Assembly (NCBI RefSeq): GCF_002914525.1
Contig: NZ_LODW01000059.1
Location: 248,001 to 312,000, forward strand
From: Rhizobium hidalgonense
GTDB taxonomy: Bacteria; Pseudomonadota; Alphaproteobacteria; Rhizobiales; Rhizobiaceae
DNA: 64,000 bases
Direction: 5' to 3'
In this document: in pieces, positions 9,691 to 18,066 of the stretch
Layout: the number at the start of each line of letters is the position of its first letter
Position numbering within the stretch: position 1 is the stretch's first letter
Made by a program: the position numbers and the translations under genes
The notes under the pieces: model-generated
Told to the model about the DNA's origin: nothing
Seen by the model: the letters and a program-made list of their open reading frames with translations, nothing else
Databases searched by the model: none

Positions 9691-9708
9691 TTATCTCTGG
9701 AGCAATAA
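9691..9708. promoter_or_regulatory. Candidate LysR binding site
   Basis: TTAT-N10-ATAA is a dyad of the T-N11-A kind, inside the 224-bp divergent region between the SDR operon (9629) and the LysR gene (9854). LysR proteins usually bind here to control the divergent target and themselves. Confidence 0.4.
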
Positions 9709-9853
9709 GCAACGGTTATGGAGCAGGCGCGGTCTGCCGAAGAAGAGAAAGCGGCGATGCCGGTATTCTCTCGCGGCCTCGCGCGCCGCGTTGCAAAAGC
9801 AATACGCCTCTCCAAACATGCCGTCCGCAGATCAGAATGGTACCCCGATCCCC

Positions 9854-10759
9854 ATGGACATCAGACGCCTCAAATCTTTCATCGTGATCGTCGACAGCGG
9901 CAGCATCACGCGAGCGGCGGATCTCTTGCACATCGCCCAGCCGGCTCTCAGCCAGCAGCTCGCGGCGCTGGAAGAGCATTTCGGCCAAAAGCTCTTGATC
10001 CGCAGCCAGCAGGGCGTCAGCATGACCGATGCCGGGCACGCGGTATATCGCCATGCGCAGATCATCCTTCGGCAGATGGAACAGGCGCAGGCCGATGCAT
10101 CGGCGGCGGGCAATTCGCTTGCCGGGCGCGTCTCGGTCGGCCTGGTGCCGTTCAGCAGTGCGGCGACGCTCTCCGTCGATCTGCTCGCGGAAACTCGGAA
10201 GCGACATCCCGGTATTCTGCTGCACCTGACCGAAAGCGTCGGCCAGACCTATAGCCAGATGATCATGAACGGCCGGCTGGAGATGGCGCTTCTGCATGGA
10301 ACCGGACCGATCAAAGGCGTGCGCTTCGAACCGATCCTGAGCGAAGAGTTTTTCCTGGTCGCCCATCGCGACTTTGGGATCGAAGCGGATGCGAAACCCG
10401 TTGCGGTCAACGCTCTCGACGGCATCCCGCTGCTCCTGCCGCCGGCCTATAATTTCGTCCGCCGCGCCGTCGATACCGCCTTCACCCGCACGCGCACCAA
10501 TTTGAAGGTCGTGGCAGAAGTCGAAATCGTCCGGACGCTGGCCCGTGCGGTCGGCTGCGGCCTCGGCGCGACGATCATGCCGAAGGCGATCGCCGATCGC
10601 ATCGTCTCGGAATCGAGCGAGCCGCTGATCTGCCGGCTCGTCTCACCCAGGATCGAGGAAACGCTGTCGCTTTGCGTTTCCGACCAGAACCCGCTGTCGG
10701 AACCGGCGCTCGCCGTCCGGGACATCCTTCTCGAACTGACGGCGCGGCTGAAGGATTAA
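9854..10759 (+). CDS. LysR-family transcriptional regulator
   Basis: A protein of 301 aa. The winged HTH at residues 1-60 (MDIRRLKSFIVIVDSGSITR; ALSQQLAALEEHFGQKLLIR) is followed by a LysR substrate-binding domain (VSVGLVPFSSAATLSVDLL; LEMALLHG). The start at 9854 gives the usual LysR length; an in-frame extension to 9677 has no homology. It resembles the Nac/CynR-like subgroup. It is divergent from the SDR and amino-acid importer operon, its likely target. Its 3' end comes within 10 bp of the convergent aminotransferase gene. Confidence 0.9.
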   Translation: MDIRRLKSFIVIVDSGSITRAADLLHIAQPALSQQLAALEEHFGQKLLIRSQQGVSMTDAGHAVYRHAQIILRQMEQAQADASAAGNSLAGRVSVGLVPFSSAATLSVDLLAETRKRHPGILLHLTESVGQTYSQMIMNGRLEMALLHGTGPIKGVRFEPILSEEFFLVAHRDFGIEADAKPVAVNALDGIPLLLPPAYNFVRRAVDTAFTRTRTNLKVVAEVEIVRTLARAVGCGLGATIMPKAIADRIVSESSEPLICRLVSPRIEETLSLCVSDQNPLSEPALAVRDILLELTARLKD

Positions 10760-10768
10760 CGCTGCCGG

Positions 10769-11971
10769 TCAGCGCATATCCTTGCAGAACTCAGCGATGC
10801 GTGCACAGCCTTCGCCGAGTTTTTCCATGCTCGTCGCATAGGAGATACGGAAGAAGGGGCTCATTCCGTAAGCCGCGCCTTGCACGGTCGCGACATGATG
10901 TTCGTCGACCAGCGCCATGACGAAGTCGACGTCGGTCTCGATCTTGCGGCCGCCCTTGCTGGTCTTGCCGATCAGCCCCGAAATGTTGGGATAGATATAG
11001 AAGGCGCCTTCCGGCCGATGGCAGCGCAGCCCTTCCACATCTGACAATTTATCGAGGACGAAATCGCGTCGCGTCTTATAGATCCCGGCACGCTCTTTCA
11101 GCAGGTCCTGAGGCCCGTCGAGCGCCGCGGTTGCCGCGGCCTGGGTGAGCGTCGCGATGCCGCCGCCATTTTGTCCATTGACGTTGCTGACGGCCGAGAT
11201 CAAGTCCTTCGGCCCGGCGCAGAAACCGAGCCGCCAGCCGGTCATTGCGTAAGCCTTGGAGACGCCGTTCATCGTCAGGACACGATCATACAATCTCGGC
11301 TCCACTTCCGCGATCGTGCAGAACTGGAAGTCGTCATAGACAAGGTGTTCGTAGATATCGTCGGTCATGATCCAGACGTTGGGATGGCGCAGCATCACCT
11401 CGGCAATGGCGGCCATCTCCGCCCGGGAGCAGGCTGCCCCTGTCGGATTGTTCGGGAAATTCAGGAAGAGCCATTTGGTGCGCGGCGTGATCGCCGCCTC
11501 CAGATCCTCCGCCCGCAGTTTGAAGCCGGTCTGCTCGTGGCAGGGGACCGCGACGGGCACGCCGGCGGCGAATTTGACGATATCGGCATAGCTGACCCAG
11601 GAGGGCGTCGGAATGACGACCTCGTCACCCGGATTGCACGTTGCCAGCATGGCGTTGAAGATCACCTGCTTGCCGCCACCCGAAACAACGATCTGGCTGG
11701 CATCGTAATCGAGATTGTTGTCGCGCTTGAACTTCTTGATGATGGCCGCCTTCAGCGCTGGCGTACCGTCCATCGGCGGATATTTCGTATCGCCTGCCAG
11801 TGCCGCCGCATGAGCCGCCTCGATCGCGTGTACCGGTGTAGGGAAATCCGGCTCGCCGGAGGAGAGGCTGACGACCTTGATCCCCTTGGCGGCCAGTTCT
11901 CGGGCGCGTTGGGTCATGGCGGCGGATGCGGATATGGAGACGTTTTTCAGGCGGTCTGCGATGACGGACAT
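10769..11971 (-). CDS. Class I pyridoxal-phosphate aminotransferase (aspartate-type)
   Basis: A protein of 400 aa, the usual aspartate/aromatic aminotransferase length. Visible markers are NFPNNPTG (171-178), MTDDIYEHLVYD with the PLP-ring Asp and Tyr, the Schiff-base Lys239 in NGVSKAYAMTGWRLGF with the phosphate-binding arginine, and a C-terminal FRISYATS with the substrate carboxylate arginine. The start at 11971 is set by family length; the longer frame to 12292 is antisense noise. It is the last gene of the oxoprolinase/carboxylase block, where it could transaminate glutamate released from 5-oxoproline. Confidence 0.93.
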   Translation of the reverse strand: MSVIADRLKNVSISASAAMTQRARELAAKGIKVVSLSSGEPDFPTPVHAIEAAHAAALAGDTKYPPMDGTPALKAAIIKKFKRDNNLDYDASQIVVSGGGKQVIFNAMLATCNPGDEVVIPTPSWVSYADIVKFAAGVPVAVPCHEQTGFKLRAEDLEAAITPRTKWLFLNFPNNPTGAACSRAEMAAIAEVMLRHPNVWIMTDDIYEHLVYDDFQFCTIAEVEPRLYDRVLTMNGVSKAYAMTGWRLGFCAGPKDLISAVSNVNGQNGGGIATLTQAAATAALDGPQDLLKERAGIYKTRRDFVLDKLSDVEGLRCHRPEGAFYIYPNISGLIGKTSKGGRKIETDVDFVMALVDEHHVATVQGAAYGMSPFFRISYATSMEKLGEGCARIAEFCKDMR

Positions 11972-12032
11972 CGGAGTGGTCCTTCGAGGTGAGATTGGGG
12001 TAACAGACCGCCGGCAGGCGATCAGGATTGCG

Positions 12033-12800
12033 TCAGTCGGCGAGTTCGGCGGCGGGAGCGAGCGTGGCGCCGGTGGCTTCGACCTCGCCGCGGACGATGC
12101 CGGCAAGCTCCAGGGCGCCGGGGGTGTCGCTGTGAACAAGAATGGAGCGCGCCGGCATGGCGATGACGGCTCCGTCGATGGTTTCGACGGTTCCTTCGAG
12201 GAGGAATTTTCGGACGCGGGCGCGCACGGCGGCTTCGTCCTTGACGAGGGCGCCAGCAAGCCCGCGGGCGACAAGTCTGCCCTCGGCGTCATAGGCCCGG
12301 TCGGCCAGGAAAAGCGCCAGCGTCTTCAGGCGCGCACGCTTGGCCGCCCGCTGGATCTCGCTGCCTGGCGTAACAAAGACGACGAGATTGGCGTCGACGG
12401 TGGCGATCGCATCCATCATCAGGTCGGCAAGCACAGGATCGCGATTGACCATATTGCCCATGGCCGCATGGAAGGAGATATGGGAGACGAAGACCCGCTC
12501 GGCTCTGGCGATCGCCGTCAGCGCGCCGAGCTGGTAGAGCATCTGCTGGCGAAGCTCGTCCGCCGGGAAGGCTATTTCCCGCCGGCCGAAGCCCAGCCGG
12601 TCGGGCAGACCGGGATGGGCGCCGACGCCGACGCCGTTCAGTTTCGCCAGCCGCACCATGCGCCCCATCGTCTCGGGGTCGCCGCCGTGAAAACCGCAGG
12701 CGATATTGGCCGACGAGACGATTTTCATCATCGCTTCGTCGTCGCACAGCCGGTAGGGACCAAATCCTTCGCCCATGTCGGAATTCAGATCAATCTTCAT
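12033..12800 (-). CDS. pxpA: 5-oxoprolinase subunit A (LamB/YcsF family)
   Basis: A protein of 255 aa. The N-terminal MKIDLNSDMGEGFG and ANIACGFHGGDP, and HPGLPDRLGFGRR around residue 65, are signatures of the LamB/YcsF family. PxpA works with PxpB and PxpC in ATP-dependent opening of 5-oxoproline to glutamate in the cytoplasm. The ATG at 12800 has a GGAGGAACTG ribosome binding site. It is separated from pxpC by about 40 bp and belongs to the same transcript. Confidence 0.93.
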   Translation of the reverse strand: MKIDLNSDMGEGFGPYRLCDDEAMMKIVSSANIACGFHGGDPETMGRMVRLAKLNGVGVGAHPGLPDRLGFGRREIAFPADELRQQMLYQLGALTAIARAERVFVSHISFHAAMGNMVNRDPVLADLMMDAIATVDANLVVFVTPGSEIQRAAKRARLKTLALFLADRAYDAEGRLVARGLAGALVKDEAAVRARVRKFLLEGTVETIDGAVIAMPARSILVHSDTPGALELAGIVRGEVEATGATLAPAAELAD

Positions 12801-12841
12801 CAGTTCCTCCTTTTGACGGCGGTTATCGCTGCTGGCATGGC

Positions 12842-13837
12842 CTAGGCCATCGCCTTCAGGGCGCGCTTGACCATTCCAGATGTCTGCCTGACATCCTCGA
12901 CATAGCGGGCGACGGCCTGTTCCACCGCGCGCGCTTGCGCATGCGTCGAGCGGACGAATTTCAGGCGGGCGCCGATGCGGGCCTGCCCGAGCCGCCAGAG
13001 GTCGCACTCGATCACACCGGCGATCTTCGGATAGCCGCCGGCGGTGTTCGCATCGCTCATCTGGACGATCGGTTCGCCGCCGGGCGGAACCTGGATCACG
13101 CCGGGCACGACGCCGTGCGAGCGCATCTCGATGGAGGCGGTCGGCGTGATCGGCTCGCCGGACAGACGGTAGCCCGTGCGGTCGCTTCGCGAGGAAATCC
13201 TCCAGGTCTGGCTCCAGAAGGCTTCGCCGTCTTTAGCGAAAAGATCATGCTCGCCGGCCGGCAGGGCGCGGATCGGCAAGATGCCGTCGACAGGTGCCGG
13301 GAAGACTTCGCCCATGGCTACGGCCGGTTCGACGACCGCGAGACCCGCAGCCGGCAGCATGGAAATCTGCTGGTCCTCGCCGACCGCAATCCGATCGCCC
13401 TTCGCTAAGGGCCGGCCGGCATTGCCGCCGAAGCCGCCGCGCAGTGACGTGCTTCGCGACCCCATGACGACAGGAATATCAAGCCCGCCTCCGAGCGAAA
13501 TATAGGAGCGCGCCAGCCGCGGCGGCTGCTTGAGCTCGAGAACCTGTCCGGGCTCTGCCGTATGGGCGCACCAGGAAATGAGTTCCGATCCATTGAGACT
13601 GAGGTGGCCGTCGGCGCCGGTCGCGGCAAATACGGTACGCCGCTCGAAACGCAGGCTGAATGGGAAGGTCTGGACCTCGATTACCGCCGCATCCTCGTCA
13701 TTGCCGACGAGAATATTGCCGATCCTGACCGCAAGCGGATCCATGGCGCCGCTCGCCGATACGCCGATGTCGCGATAGCCGGGGCGTCCGAGATCCTGCA
13801 CCGTGTTGAAAGGGCCGCTTTCCCCAATCTCGATCAT
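12842..13837 (-). CDS. pxpC: 5-oxoprolinase subunit C (biotin-dependent carboxyltransferase family)
   Basis: A protein of 331 aa homologous to KipA and the carboxyltransferase half of urea amidolyase. It starts with GPFNTVQDLGRPGYRDIGVS and carries the late motif PPGGEPIVQMSDANTAGGYP. In urea amidolyase this domain uses carboxybiotin; in PxpABC it phosphorylates or opens 5-oxoproline. The start overlaps the pxpB stop (ATGA, 13834-13837). Confidence 0.93.
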   Translation of the reverse strand: MIEIGESGPFNTVQDLGRPGYRDIGVSASGAMDPLAVRIGNILVGNDEDAAVIEVQTFPFSLRFERRTVFAATGADGHLSLNGSELISWCAHTAEPGQVLELKQPPRLARSYISLGGGLDIPVVMGSRSTSLRGGFGGNAGRPLAKGDRIAVGEDQQISMLPAAGLAVVEPAVAMGEVFPAPVDGILPIRALPAGEHDLFAKDGEAFWSQTWRISSRSDRTGYRLSGEPITPTASIEMRSHGVVPGVIQVPPGGEPIVQMSDANTAGGYPKIAGVIECDLWRLGQARIGARLKFVRSTHAQARAVEQAVARYVEDVRQTSGMVKRALKAMA

Positions 13838-14541
13838 AGCTCGATCCTTTCCGGCAGGAACCGCACCGTATCTCCCGGCGCCATCATCGCGGGGGTCGGC
13901 GACGTCGGGTCGAACATCTCAAGTGACGCGAAGCCGATGGAATTCCAGCCGTTGGGGCCGGTCAGCATGGCGACGCCGGTCTGCATGCCGCCGATGGTCA
14001 CGCAGCCCTTCGGCATCTTCAGCGATGGCACGGTCTTTCGCGGCATGTAGATGCGTGGATCGAGACCATGCAGATAGCCGAAGCCCGGCGCGCTTCCTAA
14101 GGCGAAGACTCGATAGGTGGCTTCATGATGGATGCGCACGACCTCGCGGTCGTTTAAGCCCGAGAGATCGCAAAGGGCCGGAAGGTCAGTCGCATGTTCG
14201 CCGCCGTAATGGACGGGGATCTCGACGGTCTTGCCGTTGAGATCGATGCTCCGGGCGTTCTCCCATGCCTCCAGCAGCCGGGCGACCACCGCATCGGGAT
14301 CTTCGGGCGTCTCCTTGAAAATCACCAGCAGGTTGGTCATCCCTGGAATATCTTCTGCAAGGTCCGCCCAGCCCTTCACCGTCTGGGACAAGGCCCAGAT
14401 CCGCCGTTGCGCGACGAGATCGAAATCGCCTGGCGCCTCGAGCAGAAAGGATCTGGCGCCGATCGAGGAAACCCGCGCCCGGCTTCGGGTGGCCGGAACG
14501 ATCTCGCGTTGCGAGGTATGTCTGTTCGTGGTGGCAATCAT
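13834..14541 (-). CDS. pxpB: 5-oxoprolinase subunit B (KipI/allophanate hydrolase subunit 1 family)
   Basis: A protein of 235 aa. The family signature APGFGYLHGLDPRIYMPRK lies near residue 155, preceded by VEIPVHYGGEHATDLPAL. It forms a complex with PxpC. Overlaps of 4 bp on both sides (with the carrier-like gene upstream and pxpC downstream) show tight translational coupling. The N-terminal 25 residues before the family region are variable. Confidence 0.92.
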   Translation of the reverse strand: MIATTNRHTSQREIVPATRSRARVSSIGARSFLLEAPGDFDLVAQRRIWALSQTVKGWADLAEDIPGMTNLLVIFKETPEDPDAVVARLLEAWENARSIDLNGKTVEIPVHYGGEHATDLPALCDLSGLNDREVVRIHHEATYRVFALGSAPGFGYLHGLDPRIYMPRKTVPSLKMPKGCVTIGGMQTGVAMLTGPNGWNSIGFASLEMFDPTSPTPAMMAPGDTVRFLPERIEL

Positions 14542-14963
14542 GATGGCAGCTCGATTTCGAACAGAGGGTCACCGAAACTGACCAGGGCGCCGGGTGCTGC
14601 GAGCAGCCTCATCAAAACGCCGGAACGGCCGGCGCGAAGGGGAAGCAGCACATGCCCTACCCTGACGAAGCCGATTATATCGGCGGCGGATACGGAGCGC
14701 GGCAGATTTCCGGGCACGGCCGGGGCGGCGGGATGTTCGGCGCAGAAATGCCCGGCCATCGTCGCCTTCACGACGACAGGTGCTGGACCTGGAGCGCGGA
14801 GCGTCGCTTCTTCTATGCCGATCCGGGCGCCCCCTTCCCCTGACATGACGATGCGAAGCTGCCCGCCCGGCAGGGAGATTTCGAGGCCTTCCACTCCGGC
14901 GGCCGTCAGCGCGTCGGTGAGGAATGCAACGGTTGCGGGATCGCTGAAATCGATGGCGCTCAT
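14538..14963 (-). CDS. Biotinyl-carrier-like protein lacking the biotinylation loop
   Basis: A protein of 141 aa. The C-terminal 75 residues align with the biotinyl domain of BCCP: ATMAGHFCAEHP matches the usual APMVGTFYRAP start and GALVSFGDPLFEIE the final strands. The hairpin that normally carries EAMKM is shortened to VLLPLRAGRSG and has no lysine, so it cannot be biotinylated. It lies between accC and pxpB with ATGA overlaps at both ends, hence is a maintained, stoichiometric subunit. It may be a structural adaptor of the carboxylase/oxoprolinase complex. ATG at 14963. Confidence 0.8.
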   Translation of the reverse strand: MSAIDFSDPATVAFLTDALTAAGVEGLEISLPGGQLRIVMSGEGGARIGIEEATLRAPGPAPVVVKATMAGHFCAEHPAAPAVPGNLPRSVSAADIIGFVRVGHVLLPLRAGRSGVLMRLLAAPGALVSFGDPLFEIELPS

Positions 14964-16354
14964 GCGGCCGTCCTCCGCAGCTTCAGCCATTGCTCGAGAT
15001 AATGGATATCGGTCTCACCGCGTGCGAATGCGTGATCCTCGAACAGGGCGCGGAGGAAGGGGATGTTGGTGGCGATGCCTTCGATTTCGATACCGGCAAG
15101 CGCCTCGCACATTCTTGCCATCGCTTTTGCCCGCGTCGGCGCGTGGACAATCAGCTTGGCGATCAGCGAGTCGTAATAAGGCGAGACCCGGTAGCCTGGA
15201 TGAATGTGCGTATCGACGCGGATGCCCGGCCCCTGCGGCAAAGCCAGATGGGTGACGACACCGGCCGACGGCATGAAGGTGTCGGAATCCTCCGCGTTGA
15301 TGCGGCATTCGAAAGAGTGGCCTTCGCAGGTCACCTCGTCCTGGATAAGGTTGAGAATCTCGCCCTGGGCCGCCTTTATCTGCGCCTGGACGATATCGAT
15401 CCCGCTCGTCAGCTCGGTGACGGGATGCTCGACCTGAAGGCGGGTGTTCATTTCGATGAAATAGAACGCACCGTTCTCATAGAGGAATTCGAAGGTGCCG
15501 ACGCCGCGGTAGCCGATCTGGCGGCAAGCCTGGACGCAGGCCATGCCGACCGGCTGAATAATTTCGGGCGCGATCCCGGGCGCTGGCGCCTCCTCCACCA
15601 CTTTTTGATGGCGGCGCTGCATCGAGCAATCCCGGTGTCCCAGCCACACGGCATTCCCGTGGTCGTCGCAAATGACCTGGACCTCGATATGGCGCGGATA
15701 CTCCAGGAATTTTTCCATGTAGAGCGAGGGCGAGCCGAAGGCCTTGCGCGCCTCTTCCCGTGTCAGCGCGATGGCTTCATGCAACTGGTCGGCTTTCGGC
15801 ACGACGCGCATGCCGCGCCCGCCACCGCCGCCAGACGCCTTGACGATGATGGGATAGCCGATCTCCAACGCGATGCGCTCGATTGCGGCCGGCTCGTCGG
15901 GCAGCGCGGTGTCGGGACCGGGAACGCAGGGGACGCCGGCCGCCAGCATCGCCCGCTTCGCCGCGATCTTGTCGCCCATGGTGGCGATCGATGCAGCCGT
16001 CGGGCCGATGAAGACCAGCCCGGCCTTTTCAACGGCGTCGGCGAAGGCGGCGTTTTCCGACAGAAAACCGTAACCGGGATGGATGGCGCCCGCGCCGGTC
16101 AGGCGAGCGGCAAGAAGGATGGCATCCTTATTGAGATAGCTTTTGCCGGCAGCCGAGGGGCCGATGCAGAGAAAACTGTCAGCGGTCTCGATGTAGGTCG
16201 CTTGCCTGTCGGCCTCGGAGCAGATGGCGACCGTCTTCAGGCCGAGTTCGCGGCAGGCGCGCTGAATGCGGACGGCGATCTCGCCGCGATTGGCGATGAG
16301 GACGGTATCGAAACGGCGCCCTGAGACGGCGGATTGTTCTGGTGTTTCCGGCAT
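14960..16354 (-). CDS. accC: Biotin carboxylase subunit (AccC family)
   Basis: A protein of 464 aa. The N-terminal pre-ATP-grasp domain has VLIANRGEIAVRI at residues 18-30 and HPGYGFLSENA near 92. The glycine-rich ATP loop GGGGGRGM is at 175-182, and EMNTRLQVEHPVTE, with the catalytic Glu/Arg, lies near 300. It carboxylates biotin carried on AccB using bicarbonate and ATP. The usual chromosomal fatty-acid accC would sit elsewhere; this copy belongs to the PxpABC cluster and likely serves that pathway. The start overlaps the accB stop by 1 bp. Confidence 0.93.
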   Translation of the reverse strand: MPETPEQSAVSGRRFDTVLIANRGEIAVRIQRACRELGLKTVAICSEADRQATYIETADSFLCIGPSAAGKSYLNKDAILLAARLTGAGAIHPGYGFLSENAAFADAVEKAGLVFIGPTAASIATMGDKIAAKRAMLAAGVPCVPGPDTALPDEPAAIERIALEIGYPIIVKASGGGGGRGMRVVPKADQLHEAIALTREEARKAFGSPSLYMEKFLEYPRHIEVQVICDDHGNAVWLGHRDCSMQRRHQKVVEEAPAPGIAPEIIQPVGMACVQACRQIGYRGVGTFEFLYENGAFYFIEMNTRLQVEHPVTELTSGIDIVQAQIKAAQGEILNLIQDEVTCEGHSFECRINAEDSDTFMPSAGVVTHLALPQGPGIRVDTHIHPGYRVSPYYDSLIAKLIVHAPTRAKAMARMCEALAGIEIEGIATNIPFLRALFEDHAFARGETDIHYLEQWLKLRRTAA

Positions 16355-16785
16355 CAGGCGATCTCCGCCAAGAGGTCGCCGGTTTCGACCTCGCCATTGT
16401 CGACTTCGGTCAGGTGCGCGATGCGCCCGGACCGCGGCGCGGCGATCGTGTTGAAGACCTTCATCGCCTCGATGATGAAGAGGGTCTGCCCCTCCTCCAC
16501 CGCGTCACCGATCGCGACGAACGGCGGCTCCCCGGGCGCCGGTCCCCGGTGCAGAACGCCGAAGACAGGCGCCTTCACCGCATGGGAGGTTTTCTCGACG
16601 CTCGAATGCGCATCGGAGACGAGGCGTGCAGCCGAATCCGGCTTCTGCGAGGGCTCGGCAACAGCTGCCTCTGCCAGTGACGTGCGGAAAATCCGAACCG
16701 TCACGTCCTTTTCCGTCACGGTCAGCTCGGTAATATTCGATCGTCCGACAAAGTCGATCAGCGTCTTGATCTTCGAGAGGTCCAT
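16354..16785 (-). CDS. accB: Biotin carboxyl carrier protein (AccB family)
   Basis: A protein of 143 aa, first gene of the seven-gene block. The N-terminal MDLSKIKTLIDFVGRSNITE is the usual BCCP start, a linker rich in Ala/Pro/Ser follows, and EAMKV has the biotin-accepting Lys109. Unlike the degenerate carrier further down, this one is functional by sequence. With AccC it supplies carboxybiotin, perhaps to PxpC. No carboxyltransferase accA/accD genes are nearby, in line with PxpB/PxpC acting as the transferase. Confidence 0.93.
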   Translation of the reverse strand: MDLSKIKTLIDFVGRSNITELTVTEKDVTVRIFRTSLAEAAVAEPSQKPDSAARLVSDAHSSVEKTSHAVKAPVFGVLHRGPAPGEPPFVAIGDAVEEGQTLFIIEAMKVFNTIAAPRSGRIAHLTEVDNGEVETGDLLAEIA

Positions 16786-17116
16786 GTGCGTGCTCGGAAT
16801 TTCAAAATTCCACCGCGCAGACCTGAAGTTTCAGATCGCCCGGTGTCGTGATTTTCGTAGCACGACGTATGGGCTGATGGGGTCAGACGAAGTTTTGATG
16901 GAGCGCAATCGGCGCTTATGGGAAGTATCGCCGAATGCCCTTGATGGCAGCCGGAGCGGTTGAGATGAAATATAAATCCGTGGCAGAGCAAAGCGGTTTT
17001 GGAAACCGCCCTCCGAGATGATTCACGTTTTGTAGCCCCTGACTTTCCGTGGCAGCGCCGTGGAGGTGATTGGTAAGTCGTTGACCATATATAGCCCGCA
17101 ACTGAGCAATCTCTCC
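16786..17116. other. Intergenic region upstream of accB; no gene seen
   Basis: About 330 bp between the accB start and the end of the next minus-strand gene. It presumably holds the accB promoter, which I could not place. A GCGGTTT/AAACCGC hairpin (16993-17009) is the only clear structure. GC falls from here leftwards into the cassette that begins at 17117. Confidence 0.5.
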
Positions 17117-17437
17117 CTATACGACCTTTAATCCCGGTTGAGCATCTTGAAACTTGCCGTTCAATCTTATGGCAACCCACAAGTCTGTCCCGGTCGGAGC
17201 GCTAATCGGAGGCTTAGCTACCACCGACAATACCTCATCGGTACTCGTAGAAGAGTCAGTGATAGCTATTTTGAAGACCTCATCGCCGCCGTGTTCGTCG
17301 GTAGATACGTATACCTCGATCGTTTCTTTACTAAAGCCACGGCCTATTAGTCTGAAAGGCGTATCAACAAGTAACGGAGCAAGCACCTTCCTCGTGTCGA
17401 AACTGTCAATTTCAACTTCCGGTTTGCAATCGGACAT
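17117..17437 (-). CDS. Small hypothetical protein, third gene of the metallopeptidase cassette
   Basis: A protein of 106 aa that I do not recognise. It starts MSDCKPEVEIDSFDT at 17437 with a well-placed GGGAGGC ribosome binding site. No signal peptide or membrane segment is visible. Residues 25-60 alternate in a beta-strand pattern (FRLIGRGFSKETIEVYVST), suggesting a small beta-rich Ig-like domain, and LWVAIRLNGKFQDAQPGLKVV closes the chain. Base composition is more AT-rich than in flanking genes. It follows the SRSGG-tailed gene by 30 bp and is probably co-transcribed. Confidence 0.7.
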   Translation of the reverse strand: MSDCKPEVEIDSFDTRKVLAPLLVDTPFRLIGRGFSKETIEVYVSTDEHGGDEVFKIAITDSSTSTDEVLSVVAKPPISAPTGTDLWVAIRLNGKFQDAQPGLKVV

Positions 17438-17467
17438 ATTTGCCTCCCTGTCCATCCTGTGCGTAGA

Positions 17468-18058
17468 TCAATCATTGTCGCCCGGTCTGCGAGGTATAAA
17501 TCCGCCTGATCTTGACATCACGCCACCGGAGCGGGACAAGGCACCGCCCGATCTGGACATTCCGCCGCTCGCCATTCCTCGGGGATCAGCCGAAACCTCG
17601 GCCGAGATCAGGATTTGCTCAAAGGTTCCCGTTTCGGCATCTAGCCTCATCGAGAGATCGCCCTTGTCATAGGTCCAAACCCTCATATCCTTGGCGAGAG
17701 CTCCAATTTGGGAACCGAGGCCCGTTCTGGCACTCGAGCCAGGGGACCGAGACAATCTGTCGTAGCCGAGATCGCTCGGCGCGGGATCGTCGGGATCCGC
17801 GCCGGCGCCATGGACAACGAAGATTGCTGGCCGACCCAGTTCCATGAAAGCGCCCTCGAAAGAGAATGCATAGATTCGCGCGAGAACTGCGTTGTCCGCA
17901 CCAAGCTGACGCCTCAGGAAATTATTCTTTCCTACTTTAGGTATACCCAAAGGCCCGTAAACGCTGCCCCTAAGAATCAGATCACTCAGTGGGCGCCCGA
18001 ACAGATATACCGCTGATACGCCGAGTAAGGTTTCATTGTCTGCCACTTCCCCCTCCAT
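17468..18058 (-). CDS. Hypothetical protein with C-terminal SRSGG repeats
   Basis: A protein of 196 aa with no family I can name. Residues 1-155 look globular (DLILRGSVYGPLGIPKVGKN; RVWTYDKGDLSMRLD). The last 35 residues are low-complexity: three tandem MSRSGG/LSRSGG units, then FIPRRPGDND. Such Gly-Ser-Arg tails occur in proteins that bind surfaces or nucleic acid or are substrates of proteases, but none of these is shown here. It starts 8 bp after the metallopeptidase stop, in one operon with it. The peptidase may act on this protein. Confidence 0.7.
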   Translation of the reverse strand: MEGEVADNETLLGVSAVYLFGRPLSDLILRGSVYGPLGIPKVGKNNFLRRQLGADNAVLARIYAFSFEGAFMELGRPAIFVVHGAGADPDDPAPSDLGYDRLSRSPGSSARTGLGSQIGALAKDMRVWTYDKGDLSMRLDAETGTFEQILISAEVSADPRGMASGGMSRSGGALSRSGGVMSRSGGFIPRRPGDND

Positions 18059-18066
18059 CTACCTGG

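Noticed and set aside
14990..16324. 444-codon plus-strand frame
   Set aside because: Mirror of accC; no family motif and no ribosome binding site.
16993..17009. tRNA-like anticodon hairpin (GCGGT-TTTGGAA-ACCGC)
   Set aside because: No acceptor, D or T arm with the proper spacing could be found around it; a chance hairpin or an old remnant.
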